Source: Eucommia ulmoides (lineage: Eukaryota; Streptophyta; Magnoliopsida; Garryales; Eucommiaceae). From it: a stretch of 64,000 nt of DNA. The position numbers and the translations under genes were made by a program. Positions within the stretch are counted from its first letter, which is position 1; every line of letters begins with the position of its first letter. The notes beneath the pieces were generated by a model, which worked only from the letters and a program-made list of their open reading frames with translations, was not told where the DNA came from and did no database searches. The DNA is taken from positions 7,205,380 through 7,269,379 of the forward strand of contig CM028336.1 of the NCBI GenBank assembly GCA_016647705.1. The letters are read 5' to 3'. This document shows positions 10,756-22,200 of this stretch, piece by piece.

Positions 10756-13085
10756 ATGGCTGAGCCTGGTCCCGTCGATCAGTCGTTGCTTTATTTGCAG
10801 AGAAACCACAGATCTGGGACTGTCTAGGAAGAACGCGGAGTGCAGGTCATATTAAAAAAATATTTACCCAGTCTATTCAATTTTTTTTTATTTAGTAATT
10901 TTTAAATTAATTGTCTTTTAATTTATATTTTAGCATTCTTCTCAGCTTGACTGCTCCGGAGCAGGACGATTTCCAGGGGAATGGACGAACCATGTACCTG
11001 GTCGTGTGGTACAATTAATACAAGCCGTCGGACTTTATGGAGTCTTTCGGTTAAAGAAAAAACAGTTAGACCACGCATTGATTACAACGTTGGTTGATAG
11101 ATGGTGTCAGGAGACGCATACGTTTCATCTGCCGATTGGTGAGATGACAGTGACACTATAAGACGTAGCAGTGTTATTTGGGCTGCCCGTGAACGGACGA
11201 CCAGTTACCGGGTCTGATGACACATTACCGACCATACGTTGGCAGAAGCTTTGCCAAATCCTACTTGGTCACACACCGCCGGAGGACAAAATCAAAGGAG
11301 GTTGTCTGAAACTGAAATGGTTACAGTCCACTTTCGATCGAGTACCCGCCGACGCCGATGAGGGCATTATGCAGTGTTACGCTAGGGCGTACTGCCTGAT
11401 ATTGATCGGGACAATATTGATACCTGATAAATCTAATAATTTGGTTAAGTTAGCATACTTACCACTGTTGCGCGATATGTCTGGGTCGCATCAGTATAGT
11501 TGGGGCAGTGCAACTTTAGCGGTACTGTATCGAGAGCTGTGCAAGGGATGTCGTAAGGAGACGAAAAAAATTTCAGGCCCCTTATTTTTATTACAGTGTT
11601 GGGCATGGGAACGACTCTCGAGACTACAGCACGTGTCTCTCTCTACTACCGGCGATTGGATGGGTGACCTACAGATAGGGACATGAGGTTCCCAGGTGCC
11701 CCTTGGGGGTCTCGGTATGTTATTATATAATAAATGTTTACGCAATTCAAATATTTCATTTCATGTAGTAATAATTAATTTTTATGGCTGCATACAGTTG
11801 GAAAGTATCATTCAATTTAGATAGCGAGCCGATGCACGTATTGATTGTGTATTGTGATCAGTTAGATCGTCTACAAAATTATGAGGTCAGTAATAGATTT
11901 ACGTAATATGTTACTGATGTTTTATATATGATTATATTTATTATTTAATTAATTTATTTGTATGTTGTTTGCAAGGTTATTTGGATGCCGTATCCAACTG
12001 ACCTCTGGGACCAATTACCACAATATTGTCGTGATGGCGAAGAAATTTGGATGGCGTCTGTGCCCCTGATATGCTATGAAATTGTAGAGTATCATTACCC
12101 CCATCGCACACTACGACAGTTTGGTTTTTGCCAAGGAATTCCCTGGCTGAGCAACACATATAAAGATATGCATTTCAATAGCCGGAGGGAAAAATTTGGC
12201 ACAGACTGGTCGATAGTGCACGGGGCACATATACGAGCATGGGATAGCCGGCGACCACCAGATTTAAGTAACCTTCAGGTTGGTACAGATGTATTTGATG
12301 ATTACATGCCTTGGTATTGGGGAGTCACAAGGCGGTTCATAGTGAACCCATCTTACCGACCGAACTTCGGCTATCATGCAGTAGGAGGTCATCCGACGAT
12401 AGAGGTATAATTTAATTAGAACATATATTTATTATTTTGTATAATGTTCATTTACTTAGGTGTAATTAACTTTATGTTGCAGGAACCCGATATTTCAAAC
12501 CTGATGCGAATGAGTGAACTTGCAATTCAAATAAGACAACCAGGAGATTTTGAACGGGTTACATACTTATCGTGCGACATTTGTTCCCGTGCCTATCATC
12601 GGCAGTTGCCAAACCAGATGCCTAGTCTGGGACACTAGATGCCGAGTCCGGGACACCAGATGCCGAGTCCGCCGTTGGATACGAGAGATCCGCCGTTGGA
12701 TGACGACGCCAGTGCCGGACCATCTACCTACGGGATGGATAATTTCTTTTCAGATTATGGTACCGAACTGGGCGTCAGTTCCGGATGGTCAGTGGGTAAC
12801 ACATTTGTCACCCCGATGATGGATGTTCCATCATCGAGCTCAGTATCTGTTCCTCGTGTGACACATGGTGTACCCAGAGGAATTGGAAGACGCGTGTCGC
12901 CGGTCCCATGGGAGCGAAATGATGAATATTTGTTGCCCATCGTGGAGGAACCAACATATCCATCTACTATGGACTTGGGACACATTACTCAAGTTGATCA
13001 TCTCCAGACAGAGGACACCGAAGAACTTCCACTTCCTTTACGGCGGCAACGGAGAAACATCAGACGTAGGGGGTGTGGTACATAG
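10756..13085 (+). pseudogene. plant mobile domain (PMD, MAIN/MAIL-like) gene in the MULE, disrupted
   Basis: The reading starts MAEPGPVDQSLLYLQRNHRS, the usual opening of MAIN-like PMD proteins. The PMD core follows: GLYGVFRLKKKQLDHALI, DRWCQETHTFHLPIGEMTVT, then DVAVLFGLPVNGRPVTG. Inferred exons are 10756-10845, 10934-11714, 11798-11885, 11976-12404 and 12483-13085, all with GT-AG borders and matching phases. The last exon encodes a variable proline/serine tail ending in a basic RRQRRNIRRRGCGT. Lesions: TAG 10825, TAA 11159, a frameshift near 11660-11685, TAG 12636. Host PMD proteins (MAIN, MAIL1) act in the nucleus in silencing and genome stability; what transposon-borne PMD proteins do is not settled. 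The ATG lies 180 bp after the transposase stop, and the shared orientation suggests both travelled as one cassette. Confidence 0.85.
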
Positions 13086-13436
13086 AAACTCAATGACGAC
13101 ATGTATTATAATTTGTAAAAATATATTATATATTTACATGTAATTTTATTTTAATTTCAATTAGTGTAATTTTTTTTTAAAAAAACGCATATATTATTTT
13201 TGTTTTTTTTGGAATCATTTCACACTAATTACAAAATGGTTCTTCTAAGCCAAATATGAATGAGAAAAACGGTGGGAAAATGGCGAAAAAAAAAACAAAA
13301 CGCTCTTTAAAAAAAAAAAAAAACAAGCTCTTGAAAAAAAAAAAAAAATTGCATCTCGCACTGACTCTGCTGAAGAAAAAAAAAAAACCACACTGCTGCG
13401 ATCGTTACTCTCTTCTTTTTTTTTTTTTTTTTTTTT

Positions 13437-13680
13437 AAAACGCAGAAGCTTTCTGCGTTTTTCAAACGTTTTTTTTTTTTTTTTTAGAAAAACGCAAAAA
13501 GCTTCTGCGTTTTTTAAACATTTTTTTTTCGAAAAACGCAGAAAGCTTCTGCGTTTTTCAATTTTTTTTTTTTTTTTTTTTTTTTTTCTGTTTTGAAAAA
13601 CGCAAAACCGATTTGCGTTTCTTTAAAAACGCAAATCGGTTTTGCGTCGGTTTTGCGTTTTTACTTTTTTATTTTCCGTT

Positions 13681-13712
<32 letters not shown>

Positions 13713-13938
13713 CTTTTTGGGTTTTGAAAAATGCAAAACTGATTTGCGTTTCTTTAAAAACGCAAATCGGTTTTGCGTTTTTAACCGAAACAGTACCCCA
13801 TTCAAAAACGCATTTCAAAATGCGTTTTTCGAAAAACACAAATTGGTATTGCTTTTTACACTGATCCCGTAAATAAGTTTGAACTACGCTGTTTTCAGAA
13901 ATTAATTTTTTAATATACATTTATTTGGTTAAGAACTC
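13437..13938 (-). repeat. right terminal inverted repeat of the MULE
   Basis: This is the complement of 6835-7272, with an extra inner module. Three copies of a GCAGAAGC/GCTTCTGC palindrome (13443, 13495, 13537 regions) are separated by long T runs, followed by AACCGATTTGCGTT modules and the outer unique ~200 bp. The T runs differ in length from the A runs on the left, as expected from slippage. Confidence 0.88.
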
Positions 13939-16589
13939 TCTCTATATATATATATATGTATGTATGTATGAATGTATTTTTTAATTGACTTTTTTTTGTC
14001 ATAATTTCACCCATTCAATCTCGAGTACATTTCAATTATTAAGAGTATTTTTCAATTGATTTCATTGTCATAATTCCACGCTTTCAATATGTAAGTATGC
14101 CATATGTTTTCAATCATTTTATTGTCATAATTCTACTGAAAGATTTATATTGATTTCGCATAATTCTATGGATGGTTAGAATTTGGGAGGACTCCAAAAT
14201 ACTCTATATAAATGATTTTTCCTTTTTCACCCCATAACTACTTGCATTCTCCTTCAATTTGTCTTAATTTTTTCATATTATTTTGTTTATTATTCAAACT
14301 TTTGCTACTACTTGATAACTACAGAAATAATATAATATCTCTGTCAATACATATGCCAAGAACTTGTCAACACCTTACTATTCAATTGTAAGATAATTAG
14401 TTCGATTTATGTGCAATTTTTAATACAAGGATTTCGAGATTGACATCGACGTCGAGACTGAAAAGAGCTCAATCATTAGTTGATTTGTCGATCTAAAGGT
14501 GACAAATTTACACATCATTTATTTATTTATTTTTTCAATTGTAATTTAGGTCCAATTAATTTTTGTATGAACCGTTGGATTTTCTCTGTATGTGTTTCAT
14601 TTGTTGATTTAAAGTTATTATTGATATTGTCATTTTATTTTTGTTTTGGGAGGTGATTAAATGATATTATCGAATACCATATCATGAAATAATACGATTT
14701 ATCTTTTATAGGTAACTATATATTTGAAATTAGGACACCCTATTAAAATAGAACTAAATCATATTTTTTTAGATTTTTAAGTGTTACTAACTTACTAATG
14801 AAATCCAAAATGATGACTTCTAATGGATATTATTTCGGTACAACTTTTAGGGATTCATATTGTAATGTTAAAAAAAATTCTTATATATGTAAACAAAACT
14901 AAAAATTCAAAGAAACAACTCTAAATGGGTTGTTGAATCTCTGCAATAAAAAAAATTAACTTAATCATTTTATTTCACCCAAACTTTTTTAAACACACTC
15001 AATAAATAAATCAACCCTAACATTAGATAGTAAAATTAGAATAATAGTTTGGTTAAACGAAAAATAGGCACTTTATATTGGAGACAAAAAATTAATGACT
15101 AAATTAAAAAAAAATAAAAAAAATCAAGAGAAATAAAAAATACTATAAAAGCAAAAAATTTATATGAAAATGAGTGCATAAGATTTTACTTGCTATCTCC
15201 TAAACTTAAGTAGAGAATATTTTAAAATAACAATTCAAATTAAAAACAAATGAAGCTCAATAAAAAAATATAAACAAAAATTTGTAAATATCGAAATCAA
15301 TAATTCGTTCTATCTGCGGGTTATTTTATTTTTTAAAAAATAAAATCATAATTTTGAGTACAGAGAAACCCTGAACAAATGCCCCTAAGTTATTGAAATT
15401 TTTATTAGTATCTATATCTATATCTATATCTATATCTATATTTATATACATATTATAAAAAAACAAGCTTTGGGGTTACTTGCCTATGTAAAATTACATA
15501 ATTGCCCTAAAAAATTTTGAAAACTAAATATCCATTTTTCGCCTACTTTTTTTTTCTCTCTCTATATCTATAAAGATTAACTAGCTTTTATAAAATTCAA
15601 ACTTTTTTTTCCTATTCATTTGTATAAGAAAAATTGTAGATTTATCCTTAATTATAAAATAAATATTTAGTTCCTAAGTTTTTGAATTGTATAAAAACAA
15701 TCCAGATTAAAAAAATAATAATTTGAAGGGTATATAATTCATTTAACATTAGTTAACAGATTTTAGTTGACTTTTACCCGTTGACCACTAAAGTTAATGA
15801 AAAACGTAACTGTTTGAGTTAAGTCTTAGGCATAGGGAATGTAGGTAGTAACGAAAATATCATAGGGGTACAAAGTGCAATTCTGTCTAACCAGAGGGGT
15901 GCCAAGTATAATTAACCCTAAAAAATTAAACATGGATTATAAAATTCACAAATTTTAGATTTTAACAAATCAAATGGTGAGGCAAAGAATGATTGATCTG
16001 TAATGGATGTTAAAGAGGTATGTAGTGCGTTGTTCGAGCGTAAGACAATAGATTAGGGATTGAAAGAGAAAGCAAACATGAATTTTAACATATGAGATTT
16101 TCATATTTACAAATTGAAAGATAGAAAAATTCTGCCAAAAAACAAAAAAATTGAATTAATTGAGAGAAATCTATGTGCAATGGCACATTCTTTCTTTTAA
16201 CATTTTTCCTAAAATATGAAAGCAAAATATATTTGAAAATATATTTAAAAAAATAGATGATGACCAATTTTATTACATACGTATATGTGTAATATTAATA
16301 TATCTTTGTTTGTAAAAAATTTATACACAAAGTAAATTTACAAATTGTATTTAAACGATTAAAAAATAATATACCGAGTTTTGTATTGTTCACTTAAAAA
16401 TAATACTATTTGATGTAAATGAAAATACTCGAACTATTTAACAAAAAATAAAATGTGAAAATAATTAAATAACTATGTAACCACAAAAATATATATAGAT
16501 TTAATTTAAGTAATTTTATTAGAATTAAGGTTTTTTAAGTACATCCAATTAGGAAAAATTATTGACATTTTTATCTCTAAATACTTATA
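13939..16589. other. AT-rich gene-free region
   Basis: No gene is seen. Small features are a TA/TG microsatellite directly right of the MULE (13944-13970); three loose ~65 bp repeats with TTGTCATAATT at about 13997, 14065 and 14123; a (TATATC)n microsatellite near 15411-15445; and, near 15780-15922, a block ending GTATAATTAACCCT that resembles one end of the GGTTAATT-type MITEs found at 48579, 52791 and 57611 but lacks a partner end. Confidence 0.6.
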
Positions 16590-17700
16590 AAAAAAAAATT
16601 AAAAACACTATTCAATAAGGTTTAATTTACTATTTATTTGTATAAATAATATTACCAAAGTACCCTTCAAAATGTTAAAAATAAAATAAACTTGTATTTT
16701 AAGGCACACTTTCAATTTTAAAAATAAAATAAAATCATTTAACATATCTATATATTATAATTTGTATCTATATTTATTCTCTTATATAATGGAATGTTTA
16801 GTTTATTATTCATTTTATGTAAAATTACCAAATTGTCTTTTAAAATTTTAAAAGTAAAATCAACCTATCCTTTGAGGCATACTTTTTCAAATGTTTAAAG
16901 ACAAATTACTTAACACGCGAACACACACATATATTATAAATAATTGAATATATGCATAAAAATTATTAAATATTTTTATTAAAAAAAATAGACTTCTAAA
17001 TTGTATTTTTTGAGGAAAAAAGCTAAAGAGTCTCATTTGGTAATGAGATTTAGATTTTAACTTTCAATTGAAATAGTTTTATCTATATATCTATCTATCT
17101 ATCTATCTATATATATATATATATATAGTCTTATATAAGGAATAATTTAGTTTATTATTTATTTTTACAATTAAAATTACCAAAATGCCCTTTAAAATTT
17201 TAAAGAAATAAAATCAACTTATCATTTAAATCACACTTTTTCAAAATTTTTATAATCTTATATAAGAGAATAATCAGTTTTCTATCTATTTGTATAAGTA
17301 AAATTACCAATGTGATTTTTAAAAATTTAAAACAAAATCAACTTTTTCTTAACACATAATTTTTTAAAGAAAAACCATTTAACCTCTATATCTATACCCT
17401 TATATTAGGAAAAAAATTAGTTTATTATTCATTTGTATGAATAAAGTTATCGAAGTGCTCAAATATTTTAAAACAAAATTAATATTTCCTTTAAGTTAGA
17501 CTTTTTAAAATTTTGAGAGAAAATTATTTAACATATCTATATATTATAAATAATTAAATATATGCATAAAATTGAAGTGCTCAAAATTTATAAAACAAAA
17601 TCAACATTTCCTTTAAGGTACACTTTTTCAAATTTTGAGAGAAAAATCATTTAACATGTCTTTATATTATAAATAATTAAATATATGCAAAAATGATTTT
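16590..17700 (+). repeat. degenerate tandem array, units about 110-170 bp
   Basis: The order TTAGTTTATTATTCATTTGTAT, AAATTACCAAA(A/G)TG, CAACTT.TCCTTTAAG and CACTTTTTCAAATTTT recurs at about 16625, 16800, 17135, 17260, 17410 and 17560. TATTATAAATAATTAAATATATGCA is shared at about 16930, 17545 and 17665. The copies are diverged and irregular in length. A (TCTA)n/(TA)n tract sits at 17085-17128. No coding content. Confidence 0.55.
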
Positions 17701-18447
17701 TTGTTTAATATTTTTGTAACAAAATATACTTCTAAATTTTACTTTTTGAATGAAAAAAAAAAAAAAAGAACATAAAAAACTAGATAGTCTCATTGGATGT
17801 GAAAAAAAAAAAAATATTTCAACTATTTATAGAAAAGTAAAGAGTAAAGAGAATTAATAAAAATATGTAACACCGTAAACATAAAATATATGTATTCAAT
17901 TTAAAGTTTTTTTTTTTTTTTTTTTGCCATTAGATTTAAATTTTGACTTTTCAATTGAAATAGTTTTTAATCAGAAAAAATTATAGATATTTTAATTTCT
18001 CTACTTTTATTAAAAAAAAAAAGGTTTTAAAAATATTATATATTTAAAGTACGTTACATATACGTCATCTTATTATCAATCGGAGATCTCATTTTTCTCG
18101 ACTATTATGTCAAAAATGAGAATTATGCAATACTGAGTATAGATATTGATTATTTTGTCACTATTTTTTCTTCACCAAACCGTCCATACTAAAATATTTA
18201 TACTCCTAAATGCATAGTTTAATTCTGATTGGTGTCGATTCAATTACATTTGGTATAACAATTCATGAACTATCGAATGAATGTTTGTTCATAGTGAGCG
18301 TCACTAATATAAACACTTTATTCTTTGATGCAAGTGGTTATATGAGAATTAAAATATCGTAACATACCAAAATTTTAACAATTTATATTCCGTTATTTGT
18401 ACTTAAATATAGGGAATTTATACTTCTAATTTTTATAAAATATATTG
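17701..18447. other. AT-rich spacer without a gene
   Basis: It holds poly-A and poly-T runs (17754-17767, 17909-17925) and no recognisable gene or element apart from the sequence leading to the Helitron-like end at 18455-18483. Confidence 0.6.
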
Positions 18448-18454
18448 GGATAGG

Positions 18455-18483
18455 CACGTGCAAAACACGTGTTATCCACGTAG
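18455..18483 (+). mobile_element. Helitron-like 3' end, last motif altered
   Basis: A hairpin CACGTG-CAAAA-CACGTG is followed by eight bases and GTAG then T. A canonical Helitron end would read CTAG, so this copy has one substitution or is a relative. A better-preserved end of the same type lies 668 bp downstream at 19124-19151. Confidence 0.4.
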
Positions 18484-19519
18484 TAGTTAATATAAAAGAG
18501 AGAGTAAGGAATTTGAGGAGGGAGTGGCAAAATTATAATTATTTTTTTAATTTTGTCTTTTTGTAAAGTGTTTATAGTCTTTATTCAAAATTACAAATAC
18601 ATCATTATAAGTTTAAACAAATTTATATTTTTTCGTTAACTTTTAGTATTTGCATATTACTTTAAAATATATATTATTTTTAACTTTTTACTATTTTCAT
18701 ATTAGTCCGAAATATATTTGGAAATGAGTCATCGTCTTGCAAATTACATGTTCAAAATGGATTTTATCCTTAATATTTAATTGTAATTACATTTTACTTC
18801 TTCATATTTCACATTTATATTTCCTATTCATCTATAGTTTATAATAGAAACCAAAAACAAAACATTAAAAGTAAAAACTAAGAAAATAAATAAAAACATA
18901 CAAAATAAACAACAAAGAAATATACTGAATAATGGAAATTAAAAAAAAAAAAAAAAACCCTCAAAAATAAGAAATTTAATATACAAATTTAGCAATCATA
19001 AATTCAAAATATTTAAAAAAAATGAAATTTGTACTTATTCTTATTTTTTATACATTTAATGTATTTATATAATATTTCATACAAAATTAAAAAAATCAAA
19101 TTAATGCAACATTTCTTGATGGACACGTGCAAGGCACGTGACCTACCCTAGTATATATAAAAGAGGCAGTGACATACTTTACATCACAATTTTGTAATTT
19201 TGTTTTTGATTTTGTTCTTTTTTTTTTAACCATCAACTACCGGTAATTTGGTAATTTATTTTTCTACTTTGTTCATTTTTTTAGTCATTTTTTTTCTCTT
19301 TAATTAAAACTTTGAAATTTACACATAGTTATATTTTTCTCCCTAATATTTAATATTTGTAAATTATTCCAAAATATATATTGTTTTTATCTTCTCAATA
19401 TTTGTATATTAGTCAAAATGTATTATTTTTAGTTTAATTAATTGATCTTATCCGTTAAATATCACATTTTTAACCAAAAAACAAACAAACTGAAAAGACA
19501 CTTTTTCATTTTATAATAC

Positions 19520-19570
<51 letters not shown>

Positions 19571-20517
19571 TAATTCTCAAATTTAAAGAAAGAAAACATT
19601 CCAACTAATCAACTCAAATTTCGACTTGGAATAAATTATTGATTTTACTCTTAATTTTGTCCTTTTTTTCTTCTTGCAATTTTTATGTTGTTTTAGTTAA
19701 AATTACAAATACACTCTCAAAAGTTTAAACATACTTACATTTTTCTCCCTAACATTTAATATTTACATATTACTCTAAAATATATATTGTTGTTACCTTC
19801 TTAATATTTTCACATTTGTCCAAAATTATTGTTATCTTCTCAATAAAGTGTAACTATAGATAACTACACTTTTTTATTCTTGTAGTTTTCATTATATTTT
19901 ATTTTTCAATTAGTTCTCGAATTTAAAGAATGAAACCTAGATTGATGTTCCAATTAATCACCTCAATCTTCAAATTGAGTGAATTATTGATTTTACTTTT
20001 AAAATTCGAGCGTAATTGACTTCTACTTCTTAATGTTTTAATATTCGTTATTCATATACTCCACAATGAACAATCATCTCTCAATTTACGTGTTCAATTT
20101 TTAAACAAAACATTACTGATTTGATCTTTAAAATTTGATTGTAGTTACATTTTAGCTCTTAATATTTAATAGTTTTATTTTCTATTAGTCCGTAGTATAT
20201 AATAATAATAATAAAAAAAAAAGAAAAAAAAAAAAGAAATGATAACATAGAAACAAAAAAATATATTGAATAATAAATATTATAAATTTTATCTTTGAAA
20301 TTTGATTGTAGTTACATTTTACCTCTTAATATTTACCACTTTCATTTTCTCTTTGTCCGTAGCATATAATAGAAACCAAAAGCAAAATATAACACAAAAA
20401 CATAAATGAAAAAGAAAAGAAAATAAAGAACAAAAAAATATATCGAGTAATGGAAGACAAGCGAAAAAAAAAAAGAGACAATAATAAATGAAGATAAAAT
20501 ACATAAAAAGAAGAAAT

Positions 20518-20589
<72 letters not shown>

Positions 20590-20975
20590 GAAAATACCAA
20601 CTACAAATTGAAAATAAAGAATGACAATATAACACAACCAAAAAACCAAAATATATAACATAAAAAATATTCTATAGATATCGAACTGAAATTTCTTTTC
20701 GCTTCATTCTTTTGGTTTCCTCAATTTATAATTTATAAAAAAAAAAAAGTAGAATCCTTAAAAATGATAATGACAATCAGAATTGAAAATACTATCAATT
20801 TATAAAAAGAAAAAGAACGTGAAGTGAGCTTAAAAATCTAAAATTATTAAAAGTGAATTGTGACTTATGAGCTCCAAATTTATGTTTATTGCTATTTTTT
20901 TTTTATTTAATACATTTACATAATATTTCATGCGTAATTAAAAAAAAATTAATATATAATTTTTAATGTCCATCC
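18484..20975 (+). repeat. mosaic of related AT-rich repeats with two long (TA)n tracts
   Basis: At least three diverged copies of one sequence are recognisable, at about 18550-18740, 19210-19440 and 19640-19825. Each has TTTTGT(C/T)(C/T)TTTTT, a TTACAAATACA(C/T) or similar block, CTCCCTAA(C/T)ATTTAATATTT and TAAAATATATATT. A second module (ATTACATTTTAC/GCTCTTAATATTT, then ATAGAAACCAAAAGCAAAA) appears at about 18780-18870, 20140-20200 and 20305-20390. (TA)n tracts occupy 19523-19566 and 20521-20584. Both 18484 and 19152 start with TATAAAAGAG-like sequence just after a Helitron-type end, suggesting consecutive related elements. Confidence 0.5.
19124..19151 (+). mobile_element. Helitron 3' terminus (canonical structure)
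   Basis: A perfect 7 bp hairpin, CACGTGC-AAG-GCACGTG (19124-19140), is followed by seven bases and CTAG, then T. This is the textbook Helitron 3' end inserted at A^T. The matching 5' TC end is not identified; it may lie within the preceding AT-rich repeats. Confidence 0.6.
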
Positions 20976-21439
20976 TTAGTCAACCCAAAAAAAGTGTATT
21001 ACAATGAGAGATCAATTTAAATTCGCGTGTCACAAGTAGTTTCCATATTATGATTTTTATATATATATATATTTTATTATATTTTTGTGACCTCGGTCCA
21101 TAAAAATATGCAAAATTAGATTTTAAATCTTACTAATTTTTTTTTGGTTTCCCACAATGTCTCCACATCCTTTGAGTGAGAGACTAATCTCGTTCTAAGT
21201 TCGGAGCTGTCATTCTCTTAACTATTTTAACTTAAGCGGATTTTATTATTTGAGCCACACACCTTGTTGGTACTAAAAAGAATTATTTTTTTAATTTTTC
21301 TTTTCGTATAAATCATCCGGTATCTGATAAGCACATTGAATTTCGACTAATCCGAATCGAGCCGGGTCAGATCACAAGAGAGGCAAAGCTTTCCCTACCG
21401 AGTTTTAACGCAACTGCATTCTCAAGTCTCGAACTAAGG
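20976..21439. other. spacer left of the copia element
   Basis: It has no gene. It includes a TA run (21059-21070) and moderately GC-richer text at 21150-21435 whose origin I do not recognise. The five bases before the LTR (TAAGG, 21435-21439) would be one half of a target duplication; the other half is lost. Confidence 0.5.
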
Positions 21440-21948
21440 TGTTGGAATTTTAATTCCTATAGATTTAAATCTATAACACCTAAATCGACATGTCAAATCA
21501 CCAAGAGTTTTAATATACACGTAAATTACATACCTGGATCCATTATGATCAATCGACTATCGAAGCAGAAATTTGCGACGATCGGTCACGAGAAGGACAC
21601 GGATCGAGCGGGTACGTGGTTTTCCTCAACCAAATCTCCGGAATTCCTCAATAGGATTTGCGATTCTTTTCCAGATGGGGAAAAGGGAGCCGTCAAGTGA
21701 TTTGGTATATTGGGGACCATAACCTTAATATTATCTATATATATGGTGTCATTATGGTTCCCATAATCCCCTAATCACCTCAACAGTTTTTGGTATCTAC
21801 ACATTTAATCTACATTATTTTGAGTAGTCTATGGGTTTATCAAAATTAATTAAATCATTTAATTTTAGCCCATTAAATTTAAATAGTAAATATAATTGAG
21901 TTAATAATATGTTGCTCAAAATAGATTAGGAAATAAAATTTCCTAACA
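21440..21948 (-). repeat. 3' LTR of the copia element
   Basis: On the minus strand the LTR reads TGTTAGGAAATTTTATTTCC ... AATTCCAACA, with TG...CA ends, 509 bp long, immediately after the purine tract. About 250 bp of it (around 21505-21750) align with the remnant at 27728-27990. The shared text includes ATTATGATCAATCGACTAT, CACGAGAAGGACAC and AAGTGATTTGGTATATTGGG. Confidence 0.85.
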
Positions 21949-22200
21949 ATCTCCCACTTGGGCTACATATTATTCCTGAAACAATTATATCACAAAATTC
22001 CTTAGGCGCGTATCCGTATGTTATTTATCCTTAGACTTCTCCTTAAAATAATCTGGTTCATCTCATATACTAGTAATGAAATTATCACAACTTTTATCAC
22101 AATATAGTCGTGATTAAACCACAATGATCACCATACTAATACACTCAATGACATAGATCAAATGTGGATGAGTAACATAAAAATTATATGCAATGTGATC

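Larger units (their letters stand above)
6835..13938 (+). mobile_element. MULE (Mutator-like DNA transposon) carrying a PMD gene
   Basis: The element is about 7.1 kb. It is bounded by inverted ends: GAGTTCTTAACCAAATAAAT on the left and its complement ending GGTTAAGAACTC on the right. The terminal inverted repeats are unusually long (about 440 and 500 bp). Inside lie two genes in the same orientation: a MURA-type transposase pseudogene (7892-10574) and a plant mobile domain pseudogene (10756-13085). Both carry stops and a frameshift, so this copy is not autonomous. The target is a (TA)n microsatellite on both sides; the expected 9-11 bp target duplication cannot be read because TA slippage would hide it. 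MULEs that carry PMD genes are known in plants; whether this family has been described I cannot tell. Confidence 0.9.

Noticed and set aside
20319..20661. Minus-strand ORFs with long Ile-Tyr runs
   Set aside because: Direct product of the (TA)n tract at 20521-20584.
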